Shown: in pieces, positions 18,758-28,158 of the stretch | Layout of the letters: each line of letters starts with the position of its first letter | How positions within the stretch are numbered: position 1 is the stretch's first letter | Source: JABDJZ01 sp047619685 | Lineage (GTDB): Bacteria; Bacteroidota; Rhodothermia; Rhodothermales; UBA10348 | Assembly: GCA_047619685.1 (NCBI GenBank) | Contig: JBLHLC010000017.1 | Span: 1-64,000, forward strand | DNA length: 64,000 bases | Direction of reading: 5' to 3' | Notes under the pieces: generated by a model | The model's database searches: none | What the model was told of the DNA's origin: nothing | The model's input: the letters and a program-made list of their open reading frames with translations, nothing else | Translations under genes and position numbers: made by a program

Positions 18758-19417
18758 TCACTTCAGCTTGAACGTGATTGGCAGCGACATCTTGACTTTC
18801 ACGTTCGTTCCACGCTGGCGACCCGGCGTGAACTTGGCTGACTGCACGGCCTTCAGGGCCTCCTCGTCGCAACCGGCGCCGATTCCACGAACCACGACCG
18901 GGTTCTCCACGTTGCCTTGCTCGTTGACCACGAACTGCACAATAACACGGCCTTCAACGCCGGCCTTCTTGGCAATCTCGGGATACCTGATCTTCTTCTG
19001 CAGCTCGCCAAGACCACCAATGAGGTCTGGCATCTGCTCCACGATGACGAAGATCTCAGGCTCTGGCTCTGGCTCATCATCCGGCGGAGGAGGAGGAGGA
19101 GGAAGATCGACGGCAGCGTCAAGGTCCAAAGACATATCCAGTTCGAGGTCGTCATCGTCCAGGATTTCGTCGTTAGGCACCTCGACCGGAACGGGTGGAC
19201 GCGGCGGTGGAGGCGGCTTCTCGATCTGCTGGGTCTGCAGGATCTCTTCCATCTGGACCGTTTCCTGCTGTGCCAACGTGACATCGAATTCACTGTTCGC
19301 GCGGAAATCCGCGCGGAAAGCGACAATCAGGAGGGCGAGGGTGAGAACCATTCCAACCTCGACAAAAAGCGTGTACCGCTTCTTGAGATCTGCCTTCTCT
19401 GTCTTACGAAGGGCCAT
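18758..19417 (-). CDS. Energy transducer TonB
   Basis: TonB couples the proton-motive force, through ExbB and ExbD, to active import by outer-membrane receptors. The 219-residue protein has an N-terminal membrane helix (about residues 16-36, VGMVLTLALLIVAFRA), a Pro-rich periplasmic spacer (KPPPPPRPPVPVEVP and LPPPPPPPDDEPEPEPE) and a C-terminal TonB domain (about 125-219: GVEGRVIVQFVVNEQG, FTPGRQRGTNVKVKMSLPI). Basic residues before the helix (RKTEKADLKKRY) are typical of Bacteroidota TonB proteins. No exbB or exbD is in the window. A strong terminator follows the gene. Confidence 0.95.
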   Translation of the reverse strand: MALRKTEKADLKKRYTLFVEVGMVLTLALLIVAFRADFRANSEFDVTLAQQETVQMEEILQTQQIEKPPPPPRPPVPVEVPNDEILDDDDLELDMSLDLDAAVDLPPPPPPPDDEPEPEPEIFVIVEQMPDLIGGLGELQKKIRYPEIAKKAGVEGRVIVQFVVNEQGNVENPVVVRGIGAGCDEEALKAVQSAKFTPGRQRGTNVKVKMSLPITFKLK

Positions 19418-19602
19418 TTCAGTTTGGTAGGATTAGGTGTGGGGCGGCTGGTGCCCGCTTCTTTCGGGGCTAAGAATATATCCGCTTACAGTAATAAACG
19501 GAAGCGCAATCGAAATTGTTGTTGATGTGGCGTACATCGACTCCACATAATAGACACAAGGAGTGTTCGGAAGTTGCTCGGGCAACCGGAAAACCCCAAG
19601 GA

Positions 19603-20001
19603 CTATTCTGCGTCGGAGGGGTGGATTCTGCGCCACACGCGGAAGGCCAGTACGCCCGCAAGGATACCGACAGTGTCGGCCACCGCGTCCCACGGATCTC
19701 CCTGCCTGCCACCTTCGGCCAGTTCCTGACCGATTTCGGTGATGATGCCATAGGCCATCCCAAGTACGATGACATAGAGTGTGGCGCGCGGGAGGTGATC
19801 TCCCAGCGCGACCATCCACAGCCCTGCAAATCCACCGAACAGGATGAAATGGGCCAACTTGTCAAAGTCTGTGATGCTTGACTCCGGGACGAATTCGCCC
19901 GGGAGGAGAAGGACGGACAACGTTCCCAGTGTCCAGAGAATGGCGAAGGGCAGGGCCCAGCGTTTGATAAATGCCCTTATGCGGGCGGCTCTTCCCATCA
20001 C
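19603..20001 (-). CDS. VanZ family membrane protein
   Basis: A 132-residue protein with about four membrane helices and the VanZ-family pattern DKLAHFILFGGFAGLW and GMAYGIITEIGQELAEGGRQGDPWDAVADTVG. VanZ itself gives low-level teicoplanin resistance; most relatives have unknown roles in envelope biology. It is the last gene of a minus-strand set with nnr, starting 12 bp after the nnr stop. Bases 19418-19602, between this stop and tonB, show nothing recognisable. Confidence 0.85.
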   Translation of the reverse strand: MMGRAARIRAFIKRWALPFAILWTLGTLSVLLLPGEFVPESSITDFDKLAHFILFGGFAGLWMVALGDHLPRATLYVIVLGMAYGIITEIGQELAEGGRQGDPWDAVADTVGILAGVLAFRVWRRIHPSDAE

Positions 20002-20013
20002 TAGCGTGCCTAC

Positions 20014-21546
20014 TCAGCGTTGAAATTGTTCAGATAGAACGATCGGGAGCAGTCGAACGATATCTCCCGCCATCATGGAGGCCAGACCGCGGCCTTTCAC
20101 GTAACGCGCCGCGCAACACCCGCCCAGATGTACGGCGCAAACCGCGGCCTCAAAAGGAGCGAGCCCCATCGCCAGGAGTCCAACACACATCCCGGAAAGA
20201 ACGTCGCCGGTACCAGCAGTCGCGAGTTCGGGTCCGCCCACAGCCGCGACGACCACCCGGCCGTCCGGAGAGGCAATCACGGTCGGGCTGCCCTTCAGAA
20301 CCAGGACGACGCCCCAGCGATTTGCCCATGCACGCGCGGTTTCGGCCGGATTGGAAGCATTGGCGTCTGACTGGAGATCTCCGCCATTCGGCATGGACCG
20401 GCGGAGGTGCTCGAACTCGGCGGCGTGCGGAGTGATGAGCCACGGGTTGGACCTGACCAGACCCAATCCTCCGGAGTTTCCAAGCACCCGCAATCCATCC
20501 GCGTCAATTACCAAGGGCTGTCTGGCTGCCTGGACGACCCGCTTGAACAGGGCTTCGGCGGCCAGCCCGCGTCCCATACCCGGCCCGACCAGCACCGCTT
20601 TTGCCCGTTCCAACCAACCCTCAAGCTCTTCGCCATCGGAATCGATGCTTGGAATCTCGGCTGGACCGGCCCACGGCACCCCCCCGGGGAGAGCCGTGGC
20701 CACATAACCTGAACCAACGCGTGCAGCGGCCGACGCGGCAAGCGCAGGGGCGCCCGGATATTTGGATGACCCGCCCACGACCAGTGCCGGTCCCGTCGAG
20801 TACTTGTGACCGATGCGAGCACGCCGTGGCAAGGCCTGCCGCACGAATGCATCATCCACGAGCAGGCCGCAGCCAGGCTCGGAGGAACGCGTACTCAGGG
20901 CAGCCTCCGGTATCCCGATCTCAACGACCGCGACTTTCCCGGAGACATCCGGACCTGATCCAAAGAGCAATCCTGCCTTGAGCGCCCCCAGGGTTACCGT
21001 AAGGTCCGCTCGGAAGGGGTCTCCGAGCAGTCCGCCCGTGTCTGAGTCAAGGCCGGTTGGGATATCGAGCGCCACCTTCAGGGACCGTTGAAGGTTCAGC
21101 CACGCCATACATGATGCAAGCGGCGGTCGGGCAGGGCCCTGCTGACCCGTACCCAGAAGCGCATCCACCAGCACCGTTGACTTGGAGAGGCCGTCCACCG
21201 TGTCGGCCCAGCGGAGGCTTGGGGGCGAAAGGCGACGCAGGATCTCCAGGTTCTTGGCCGCGTCAGCCGTCAAACCGTCCGAGCCGAGGGCCATGAACAC
21301 GGTAACGGAGCGGCCTTCGCCGGCGAGGACTCTGGCCAGAACCAGCCCGTCACCGCCATTGTTGCCCTTTCCGCACGCGATGCCAAAGGAGGGAGCAGTC
21401 ACGCCCTTGGCGCTCAGCCAGTCATGAATGGTCCTTGCCGCGCCTCGACCCGCAGATTCCATGAGGGTGAAGCCCGGAATCCCTATCTCGTCGATCGTAA
21501 AACGATCGGCGTCGCGCATGGCCCGCCCTGCGAGGACCGGTTTCAT
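20014..21546 (-). CDS. nnr: Bifunctional NAD(P)H-hydrate repair enzyme (epimerase + dehydratase)
   Basis: Repairs NAD(P)H that has been damaged by hydration. The 510-residue length fits the fused form. Residues 1-215 are the NnrE epimerase domain (MREADRFTIDEIG-like start, GKGNNGGDGLVLARVLAGEG for nucleotide binding, DALLGTGQQGPARPP). Residues about 225-510 are the NnrD ADP-dependent dehydratase domain with ribokinase-like motifs (ALVVGGSSKYPGAPALA, VLVGPGMGRG, LITPHAAEF, ATAGTGDVLSGMC). The ATG at 21546 overlaps the stop of the preceding Ig-like gene (ATGA), showing translational coupling. Confidence 0.96.
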   Translation of the reverse strand: MKPVLAGRAMRDADRFTIDEIGIPGFTLMESAGRGAARTIHDWLSAKGVTAPSFGIACGKGNNGGDGLVLARVLAGEGRSVTVFMALGSDGLTADAAKNLEILRRLSPPSLRWADTVDGLSKSTVLVDALLGTGQQGPARPPLASCMAWLNLQRSLKVALDIPTGLDSDTGGLLGDPFRADLTVTLGALKAGLLFGSGPDVSGKVAVVEIGIPEAALSTRSSEPGCGLLVDDAFVRQALPRRARIGHKYSTGPALVVGGSSKYPGAPALAASAAARVGSGYVATALPGGVPWAGPAEIPSIDSDGEELEGWLERAKAVLVGPGMGRGLAAEALFKRVVQAARQPLVIDADGLRVLGNSGGLGLVRSNPWLITPHAAEFEHLRRSMPNGGDLQSDANASNPAETARAWANRWGVVLVLKGSPTVIASPDGRVVVAAVGGPELATAGTGDVLSGMCVGLLAMGLAPFEAAVCAVHLGGCCAARYVKGRGLASMMAGDIVRLLPIVLSEQFQR

Positions 21547-23261
21547 GGGCGTCCGGATGTTGAGTCTGGAACGGCGGGCACCCGGACATTTTGCGGGAGC
21601 AGAGGGACCAGCCTAAGGGTATCTGGGATCACGGTCTCCCACTTGGCCCGGACCTGTGGCGCCTGATCAAGCCAGCCCCGGAGCTCGGGCGGACTGAAGG
21701 GCCGAAGCTGACCGAAGTCCCACCGACCGTTCTGGTTGGTGTCCTCGAACAACTCCAGCCGCAACGATGAACCACCCGGAAGCCCGTTGAATTGAAAGGC
21801 ACCCGTGGAATCCGCTTTCGTTTGGAAAGGCGGACGGCCGCCGGCTTCCAGAGCGCGAATGTAGAGGTCGTTCGTACCCCTGGAGACAACGCCTTCCAGT
21901 TCGCCAAGCATCGAGATCGGAGCCCGTCTGACCCAAACAGACGCGGTCGAGTCGCGACCACCTAAGGCGTTCATGTCAACGTCAATCCGGTAGTCCGCGG
22001 CAGATTCGACGTCCAAAAAAACAGTTGTTCCTGTTGTCGAGCGGGGGGTCCAGGGGAGCAAAACGTTGCCCGTATCAGACACCGCGACCGAATTCAAGAT
22101 CGAAGCGTCTCCGGGAGGGACGGAGAACGCGAGTCCGGGCGCTGATCCCGGATAGAGGATCCTGAAGGCGCCGTCCACGGCCAGGGTGTCCAGTCGGAAT
22201 CCAAGGAATCGGGTCCGGAACGTATCGATTCGGGCCGAGGCCGCGAAGCCGGTCGGCCCCACCATGCCGACATTTCCCGACGAGTCCGCAGCCACGCCTT
22301 CGGCCCAGACTTCCCAGTTGGCGCCAACGATGGGGTTGGTAACCAGTACGGCCTTTCTCCGGTCAGCCAGGGGTTGGTACACGCTCAGCACCTGCGTGGT
22401 CTGAAGTGTCAGCGTGTCCAGAATTTCCCAGCGCGAAGGATCCAGATCCAGCAGTTGTACATCCGTGTCGAAGGTCAACTCGACCCGCTGCTGAGACAAC
22501 GAGGTGGCACGCCGAAGTTGAGGCGCCGTCGTGTCAACCCGGGCGGACATCCAGACGCCAACGTCCGATGAGTCGGCGTTCGCAACAACGAGTGGCAGCG
22601 GCGGCCACGCCAGGTCCTCTCCAGCATCAGCCGTCTTGTTTCTGTTTCCATCGCGGATTCCTACGACGAAATAGGATGCTTCCTGAAGGTATTGGAAAGA
22701 AAATGTCCCGCGCGCGTCGGTCTGGGTCCGATAGTCCGGCGGCGTGTCGGAGTTCGGTAACTCAGCCGGGGCCGCTCCGTCCGGTCGGAGATAGGCGAAA
22801 ATGTCCAGACCGGGGTCGGGCTTCCCGTTAAGCGAACGGATCACAGAGCCGTCCATCCGGCCTGTGTTGATGCGGTCGCCGGTGGCGAAGGCAACCCGAA
22901 TGGGAGTTGTGAGCGCCACACCATGGGCGTCTCGAAGTCCCGTGTCGACGGTAATGATGTAGGTCGTGTTGTCGCGAAGGGGCTCCCGGAATATCACGTC
23001 GATCGACTTACTCCCGGGCTTTATTTCGGGGGGGCGATTGGGCTCCGGAGTCATCGAGACCGCCGCACCGGCAGAGCGCGCGTCGATGAATTCGTCGAAT
23101 CGAAAAGACACCCGGGCAGGCCGCGTGTTGACCGATCCGTCAGAGGGTTCAGTTAGAACGACTCTTGGCGGCTGGGAATCCTGCGGGCCTCCGCTTGGGG
23201 AGACCGGGACGGCGCATCCCGCCAGAAGTACGACGACGATGAGCGTGCACTTAACCCCCAT
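21543..23261 (-). CDS. Ig-like (SbsA/Big_5) domain lipoprotein
   Basis: A 572-residue exported lipoprotein. The ATG at 23261 opens MGVKCTLIVVVLLAGCAVP, with LAGC as lipobox; longer in-frame starts would read through the upstream gene's coding region. A bacterial Ig-like Big_5 domain follows (PRVVLTEPSDGSVNTRPARVSF, DRINTGRMDGSVIR), then segments typical of Bacteroidota Ig-like lipoproteins (FAYLRPDGAAPAE, GNRNKTADAGEDLAWPP) and a C-terminal carboxypeptidase-regulatory or Cna-like piece (EDTNQNGRWDFG). In other Bacteroidota such proteins are found in cell-wall or gliding loci; the function is not established. It overlaps the upstream gene by 11 bp and nnr by 4 bp, so it sits mid-operon. Confidence 0.82.
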   Translation of the reverse strand: MGVKCTLIVVVLLAGCAVPVSPSGGPQDSQPPRVVLTEPSDGSVNTRPARVSFRFDEFIDARSAGAAVSMTPEPNRPPEIKPGSKSIDVIFREPLRDNTTYIITVDTGLRDAHGVALTTPIRVAFATGDRINTGRMDGSVIRSLNGKPDPGLDIFAYLRPDGAAPAELPNSDTPPDYRTQTDARGTFSFQYLQEASYFVVGIRDGNRNKTADAGEDLAWPPLPLVVANADSSDVGVWMSARVDTTAPQLRRATSLSQQRVELTFDTDVQLLDLDPSRWEILDTLTLQTTQVLSVYQPLADRRKAVLVTNPIVGANWEVWAEGVAADSSGNVGMVGPTGFAASARIDTFRTRFLGFRLDTLAVDGAFRILYPGSAPGLAFSVPPGDASILNSVAVSDTGNVLLPWTPRSTTGTTVFLDVESAADYRIDVDMNALGGRDSTASVWVRRAPISMLGELEGVVSRGTNDLYIRALEAGGRPPFQTKADSTGAFQFNGLPGGSSLRLELFEDTNQNGRWDFGQLRPFSPPELRGWLDQAPQVRAKWETVIPDTLRLVPLLPQNVRVPAVPDSTSGRP

Positions 23262-23829
23262 CTGCCCGCCGACTTCGAAGCGAAAAGAAGAGAAGCGTGC
23301 CGGCCGCCGTTGCGGTAGCGATGATGACGGGCTGAGCAAGCCGCTGCCACCTGGAGAGGGGAATGGTGCCGCGGGTCTCGGGATATGCAGAGTCCTCAAG
23401 TGACGCGATAAGGCTGCGATCGACCACGTCGACAGAGGAACGAGTACACAGTTCATCGTGGAGAATGCGCCCATCGCCAGCCTTTAGCTCAACCGTGAGC
23501 GCCAGACTCACCGTCCTGGAAATCATGGATCGCGCCCCCCGTTGGTAGGAAACACCGGCGCGTTCGAGGTCTGTTACCAGTTCTCCCCGGGCGGATGAAG
23601 CGGATGCGAAGACAGCTTTCCCCCGGCTTTGAAGTGCATCGACGAGGGCACCCCTGAGGAAGGGGAGTCTCCCTGGGGGCGTGAAGAAGACGGAATCAGG
23701 AACTGCCACATCGTTGAGGCACGAGGCCGCCATGGCGGACAGCAGCGCGACATTGCTCTCGGGAGCGTCCTGTGCGGCAGAACGACCCACAAGGAGCAGT
23801 GAAAGGACGATGAGAACGGACCTTGCCAT
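23251..23829 (-). CDS. Exported protein of unknown function with C-terminal membrane helix
   Basis: I recognise no family. The 192-residue product starts with a signal peptide (MARSVLIVLSLLLVGRSAAQ) and ends with a hydrophobic segment followed by positive charges (PVIIATATAAGTLLFFSLRSRR), so it is probably anchored in the inner membrane with its body in the periplasm. The middle (about residues 45-150) looks like a mixed alpha/beta domain, with RGALVDALQSRGKAVF resembling proteins that bind peptidoglycan or regulate envelope assembly. It is the first gene of the operon with the Ig-like lipoprotein, nnr and VanZ. Confidence 0.7.
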   Translation of the reverse strand: MARSVLIVLSLLLVGRSAAQDAPESNVALLSAMAASCLNDVAVPDSVFFTPPGRLPFLRGALVDALQSRGKAVFASASSARGELVTDLERAGVSYQRGARSMISRTVSLALTVELKAGDGRILHDELCTRSSVDVVDRSLIASLEDSAYPETRGTIPLSRWQRLAQPVIIATATAAGTLLFFSLRSRRADGG

Positions 23830-23891
23830 GACAGCAAGATCCGAACCCGCCTCCCACCGATCAAAGGCGTGACGAGATACTCTGGATAAAA

Positions 23892-25199
23892 CTATGCGTA
23901 GATGCCGCGGAGCTTCAGAGCGTCAGCCACTTTCTTGATGGAGTCTACGTAGGCCGCAATGCGGAGCGTCGTGTCGTGCTTCTGGCTGACGTCATAGATC
24001 TGTTCGAATGCCGAACGCATCATCCGATCCAGGCGGCGATTGACTCGCTCCAGGGACCAGAAGTATCCCTGACGATCCTGAACCCACTCGAAGTAAGACA
24101 CGGTCACGCCACCAGCATTCGCCAGGATGTCCGGAATAACGAGCACGCCGTTTTTCTGCAGGATGGGGTCTGCCTTGGGCGTGGTGGGTCCATTGGCGCC
24201 TTCGACAATGATCTTGGCCTTGACCTGCTCGGCGTTGTCGCCGTGGATCTGGTCCTCCTTGGCACACGGTGCCAGGACGTCGACATCAAGGGCGAGCAGT
24301 TCCTCATTGGAGATGGACTCCGCACCGTCGAAGCCATCCAGGGACCAGCCGTTGGCCTGCGAATAAATGAGCGCCTTCTGGATGTTGATGCCGTCCTCGT
24401 TGTAGTAACCGCCCGAGACGTCACTCACGGCGATAATCTTGCAGCCCTGCTCCGCGAGGAGCTGCGCGGCCACCGAACCCACATTGCCAAACCCCTGTAC
24501 GGCAACGGTGCACTGCGAAGGACGAAGTCCCAGACGATCCATCGCTCCAAGGGCAGTGGTCATCACACCGCGGCCCGTCGCCTCTGGCCGGCCCAACGAC
24601 CCGCCCAACTGAATGGGCTTTCCGGTAACGACCGCATTCTCCGTACGCTTGGCGTGCATGGAGTAGGTATCCAGAATCCAGGCCATCACCTGTGCATTGG
24701 TGTTCATGTCCGGAGCGGGAATGTCCTTGTCCGGCCCAAACACGTCGACGAGATTTGAGGTGTAGCGACGCGTCAGTCGCTCCAACTCTCCCATGCTCAT
24801 CTCTTTTGGGTTACACGTAATGCCACCCTTGGCCCCACCGAAAGGGACGTTGACGACGGCACACTTCCAGGTCATCCAGGCGGCAAGCGCCTTGACCTCG
24901 TCCAGGTTTACGTCTGGCGCAAAGCGAATACCGCCCTTGGATGGCCCCAGAATGTTGTTGTGGATCACGCGGTAACCCGTGAAAACCTTTATCCGTCCCG
25001 TGTCCATAACTACCGGGATGGCGGTAATATGAATGCGCGTTGGGGTGATCAGGTATTCGTAGAATCCCGGGTCCAGTTCGAGAATCTGTGCCGCTACGTC
25101 GAACCGCGCGACCATGGCGGCGAACGGGTTCTCGTGATCGCGGATTGGAGCGGGCTCCTTGTACCCGGAACTGGAGTGAACGTCGCGCTTGAAAGGCAT
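23892..25199 (-). CDS. gdhA: Glutamate dehydrogenase (Glu/Leu/Phe/Val family)
   Basis: Interconverts glutamate with 2-oxoglutarate and ammonia using NAD(P). The 435-residue length fits the small hexameric class. The substrate domain has KGGIRFAPDVNLDEVKALA, MTWKCAVVNVPFGGAKGG with the catalytic lysine, and PAPDMNTNAQVMAW. The Rossmann domain has TVAVQGFGNVGSVAAQLLAE and the C-terminal part VSYFEWVQDRQGYFW. The closest resemblance is the catabolic GudB/RocG group, which suits the neighbouring amino-acid degradation genes. The ATG at 25199 follows a putative Bacteroidota-type promoter. Leucine or phenylalanine specificity is less likely but cannot be excluded from sequence alone. Confidence 0.93.
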   Translation of the reverse strand: MPFKRDVHSSSGYKEPAPIRDHENPFAAMVARFDVAAQILELDPGFYEYLITPTRIHITAIPVVMDTGRIKVFTGYRVIHNNILGPSKGGIRFAPDVNLDEVKALAAWMTWKCAVVNVPFGGAKGGITCNPKEMSMGELERLTRRYTSNLVDVFGPDKDIPAPDMNTNAQVMAWILDTYSMHAKRTENAVVTGKPIQLGGSLGRPEATGRGVMTTALGAMDRLGLRPSQCTVAVQGFGNVGSVAAQLLAEQGCKIIAVSDVSGGYYNEDGINIQKALIYSQANGWSLDGFDGAESISNEELLALDVDVLAPCAKEDQIHGDNAEQVKAKIIVEGANGPTTPKADPILQKNGVLVIPDILANAGGVTVSYFEWVQDRQGYFWSLERVNRRLDRMMRSAFEQIYDVSQKHDTTLRIAAYVDSIKKVADALKLRGIYA

Positions 25200-25299
25200 G
25201 GCTGTAAGTGGCGTCAGTTACCGTTGTGGCTGAAGGCCGTTGTGGCCGGAAGCGCTTTCGGGTTGTGTTGAGAAGACGACTCGTAGATTAGGGTAGAAC

Positions 25300-25329
25300 C
25301 AATATTACCGCGCGCCCGCGGAACGCAAA
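25300..25329 (-). promoter_or_regulatory. Putative promoter of glutamate dehydrogenase
   Basis: On the minus strand TTTG (25329-25326), 18 bp, then TAATATTG (25307-25300), one base from the TAnnTTTG consensus. The leader to the ATG at 25199 would be about 95 nt. Confidence 0.4.
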
Positions 25330-25341
25330 TACCAAGACATC

Positions 25342-26145
25342 TTGAATCTTGCCCACAGTTCGAGTGAATCACCGTTAACTGCCCGTAGAAAAGGAGAGTA
25401 TAAATCACTCCATCAAGCTAAGGGTCGGAAAGAGCTGGGGGAATACCTGATCGAAGGGGTTCGGGCTCTGGAGGCCGCAGTGGACGCCGGCGCGCCGCTC
25501 GTTGACGTGGTCGCCACGCAGGAGGCCAGCCAAAATGCGCGCATCCTGAAAATCCTCGAGCGCGTGGCTTGCCCGGTGTTTATTGCCTCATCGCGCGACC
25601 TTGAGTCTGTCTCCGAAGTGCGGACCAGCCAGGGCGTGGCCGCTGCCGCCCAACTGCCCGATGTGACAGAGGTCAGGGCCGGGTCCTGTCTTGTGCTGGA
25701 CGGCATTCAGGATCCGGGAAACGTGGGGACCCTCATCCGGACGGCGGCGTGGTTCGGTGTGAAGGCCGTTGTCTGTGGGCCGGGCACCGCCGATCCCTAC
25801 CAGCCGAAGGTCGTAAGGGCCAGTCAAGGGGGGCTTTGGGACGTGCAGGTTGTAAGGTCGATGGACCTTCGGAGGCTGTTTGCCAGTCCCCGGTTCTCCG
25901 GCTGTCCGAGGTATGTGGCCGATATGCACGGAGTTTCTCTCGGGGAGTGGCGTCCGTCGGGAGACTCGGTCCTCGTCATGGGATCAGAAGCGCATGGCAT
26001 TTCCGAGGCTGCCAGAGAGGGGGCGGTCCAGGCCGTGACCATCGAACGCCGCGGGTCCGGCGGGACGGAATCCTTGAATGCGGCTGTGGCCGGCGGCATA
26101 ATGCTCGCACACTGGTTGGGCAGAAGGGCGAAGCCCAGCGGATAG
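25342..26145 (+). CDS. TrmH/SpoU-family RNA 2'-O-methyltransferase
   Basis: A 267-residue SPOUT enzyme that methylates ribose in rRNA or tRNA using S-adenosylmethionine. The N-terminal substrate-binding part (KGRKELGEYLIEGVRALEAA) is followed by the trefoil-knot domain with motif 1 (LDGIQDPGNVGTLIRTAAWF), motif 2 (LVMGSEAHGIS) and motif 3 (ERRGSGGTESLNAAVAGGI). The domain order matches TrmH-family rRNA methyltransferases of the RlmB/TsnR kind. No ATG is in frame before the conserved region, so TTG at 25342 is taken as start. It is divergent from glutamate dehydrogenase. Confidence 0.9.
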   Translation: MNLAHSSSESPLTARRKGEYKSLHQAKGRKELGEYLIEGVRALEAAVDAGAPLVDVVATQEASQNARILKILERVACPVFIASSRDLESVSEVRTSQGVAAAAQLPDVTEVRAGSCLVLDGIQDPGNVGTLIRTAAWFGVKAVVCGPGTADPYQPKVVRASQGGLWDVQVVRSMDLRRLFASPRFSGCPRYVADMHGVSLGEWRPSGDSVLVMGSEAHGISEAAREGAVQAVTIERRGSGGTESLNAAVAGGIMLAHWLGRRAKPSG

Positions 26146-26184
26146 TCGTATATTTTGAGACTACGCTAAATCGAAGGATGCCCA

Positions 26185-27402
26185 ATGGAAGTGCCTTCCC
26201 TGCAGGGCTTGGTGGAGCACGGCCTCCGAACCATGGAGAAACGAGCCGAACTCGGCGAGAGGCATTCCAGCCTGCGCATTGGCGTGCCGCTGGAAGTCTC
26301 TAACGAGGAGCGGCGTGTCGCCGTCGCGCCGTCGGGGGTGATGGCACTGGTCGCGAATGGGCATCAGGTGTATGTCCAGGAGAAGGCAGGAGCCCAGGCC
26401 AATTTCTCGGACCAGGAATATTCCGAGGCCGGCGCTCAAATTGTTGTCAGCGCGGCTGACCTGTACAGTCAATGCAGCCTGATCGTAAAGGTTGGTCCTC
26501 CGTCTGAGGAGGAAATCCCTCTCCTTCAGGAGAAGCAGGTCCTCGTTTCCGCGCTTCATCTGGGGGGGACTTCGCCTGAGTTCCTCCGTAGCCTGATGGA
26601 TCTCGGCATAACCGGAATCGGCTTCGAGTTTATCCGGGACTCGGATGGGACGCTGCCCATTGTCCGAATGATGCACGAAATCATGGGCTCCATGGCGGTC
26701 CAGATTGCCGCCCGGTATCTGGAGTCCGGAGAAGGCGGCAAGGGCGTCATGCTTGGCGGAATTTCCGGAGTGCCTCCGTCCAGCGTGCTCATTATTGGCG
26801 CGGGCGTGGTGGGGGAGTGGGCGGCGCGAACGGCCCTTGGTTTCGGTGCGCAGGTCACTGTGCTGGACAATGATCTCGGGGCGCTCCGCAGCATGGAGCA
26901 CTACCTGAATCGACGCATCACGACGGCGATGGCCACAGACCAGTATTTGCGTCATGCGCTGGAGCGCGCGGACGTGGTGATTGGCGCGATGATGAAGGCC
27001 GGCCAGCGATCCCCCGTCTTGGTGACGGACGACATGGTGATGCGCATGCCGAAGGGTTCTGTGATCGTGGATACCATGATGGATCAGGGCGGCTGCATTG
27101 AAACGAGCAGGCCCACCACGCACTCACAGCCCGCCTTCGTGAAGCACGGGGTCATTCATTACTGCATCCCCAATATGCCATCCAACGCGGCGCGAACGGC
27201 CACGTATTCACTGACCAATGTGCTGGTGCCGTACCTGATTAAAATCGGGGAGGCCGGGAGCATTCACGAGGCGCTATGGCGTGACGTCGGCCTCAGGAAC
27301 GGGACCTATGTCTATCGTCGGCACCTGACCAAGAAGAATCTGGCTGCCATGTTCGGAATGCCTCACCGCGACATCGAATTGCTGATTGCGTCCGGGCTCT
27401 GA
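26185..27402 (+). CDS. ald: Alanine dehydrogenase
   Basis: Interconverts L-alanine with pyruvate and ammonia using NAD. The 405-residue protein has the AlaDH/PNT N-terminal domain (RIGVPLEVSNEERRVAVAPSG, VYVQEKAGAQANFSD) and the NAD-binding domain (PSSVLIIGAGVVGEWAARTA, GAMMKAGQRSPVLV, VDTMMDQGGCIETSRPTTH). A leader of about 30 residues before LRIGVP is common in Bacteroidota versions. Nicotinamide nucleotide transhydrogenase alpha is the alternative, but its membrane partner genes are absent and the C-terminus closes as in alanine dehydrogenase. It lies in a run of amino-acid and peptide catabolism genes. Confidence 0.88.
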   Translation: MEVPSLQGLVEHGLRTMEKRAELGERHSSLRIGVPLEVSNEERRVAVAPSGVMALVANGHQVYVQEKAGAQANFSDQEYSEAGAQIVVSAADLYSQCSLIVKVGPPSEEEIPLLQEKQVLVSALHLGGTSPEFLRSLMDLGITGIGFEFIRDSDGTLPIVRMMHEIMGSMAVQIAARYLESGEGGKGVMLGGISGVPPSSVLIIGAGVVGEWAARTALGFGAQVTVLDNDLGALRSMEHYLNRRITTAMATDQYLRHALERADVVIGAMMKAGQRSPVLVTDDMVMRMPKGSVIVDTMMDQGGCIETSRPTTHSQPAFVKHGVIHYCIPNMPSNAARTATYSLTNVLVPYLIKIGEAGSIHEALWRDVGLRNGTYVYRRHLTKKNLAAMFGMPHRDIELLIASGL

Positions 27403-27447
27403 GGCAGCAGGACCACCGCCCCCTTACTCTCGAGACGGACTCGGCGC

Positions 27448-28155
27448 ATGAACCTGATCCTCCTTTCCAACTCACGCAACCCGGGCTCCGGGTATTTGGA
27501 ACACGCCCTCGAGTGGGTTTCGAAATCCTTCCACGGTGTAAAGAAGGTGGCGTTCGTTCCGTACGCCGGCGTGCGGGTCTCCTATGACGACTACGAAAAA
27601 ATAGTAGCTGACGCATTTTCGGCCCTGGACATGGAAGTAGTATCCGTCCACAGGTCCGCCCGCCCTGCCGAGGTGGTCGAGTCATGTGACGCAGTGGCGG
27701 TCGGAGGAGGTAATACGTTCCACCTCCTGGAGCGGATGTATGCCACCGGAATGATGGATGCCATTCGGACGGGTGTCCAGAACGGTATGCCGTACGCCGG
27801 CTGGAGTGCGGGCTCCAATGTGGCCTGTCCCGGACTCTGGACCACCAACGACATGCCCATCATCGAGCCGCCTTCGATGCAGGCGCTCGGGCTGGTGCCC
27901 TTTCAGATCAACCCGCACTATCTGGATGCCCATCCAGATGGACACATGGGAGAAACGCGGGAGCAACGAATACTGGAATTCGTTCAAATAAACCGTGAAA
28001 TGCCCGTTGTCGGGCTCCGAGAGGGCTCCGCGCTGTTTGTAAACGGCCGTGAAGTCAGGCTGTTGGGTCCTCGGTCTGCCCGTATCTTCCGGGGTGTACA
28101 TGCGCCCGAAGAGCTTCCGCCGGGTGCGACTTTGAACTTTCCGAAACTGCCGTAG
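27448..28155 (+). CDS. pepE: Dipeptidase E (peptidase S51)
   Basis: A 235-residue cytoplasmic peptidase that cleaves dipeptides beginning with aspartate. The nucleophile serine lies in YAGWSAGSNVACP, after AVGGGNTFHLLERMY; the later histidine is in FQINPHYLDAHPDGHMGETR. These match peptidase S51. The length equals E. coli PepE (229) closely. It starts 45 bp after alanine dehydrogenase and ends 3 bp before the YceH-like gene. Confidence 0.94.
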   Translation: MNLILLSNSRNPGSGYLEHALEWVSKSFHGVKKVAFVPYAGVRVSYDDYEKIVADAFSALDMEVVSVHRSARPAEVVESCDAVAVGGGNTFHLLERMYATGMMDAIRTGVQNGMPYAGWSAGSNVACPGLWTTNDMPIIEPPSMQALGLVPFQINPHYLDAHPDGHMGETREQRILEFVQINREMPVVGLREGSALFVNGREVRLLGPRSARIFRGVHAPEELPPGATLNFPKLP

Positions 28156-28158
28156 AAA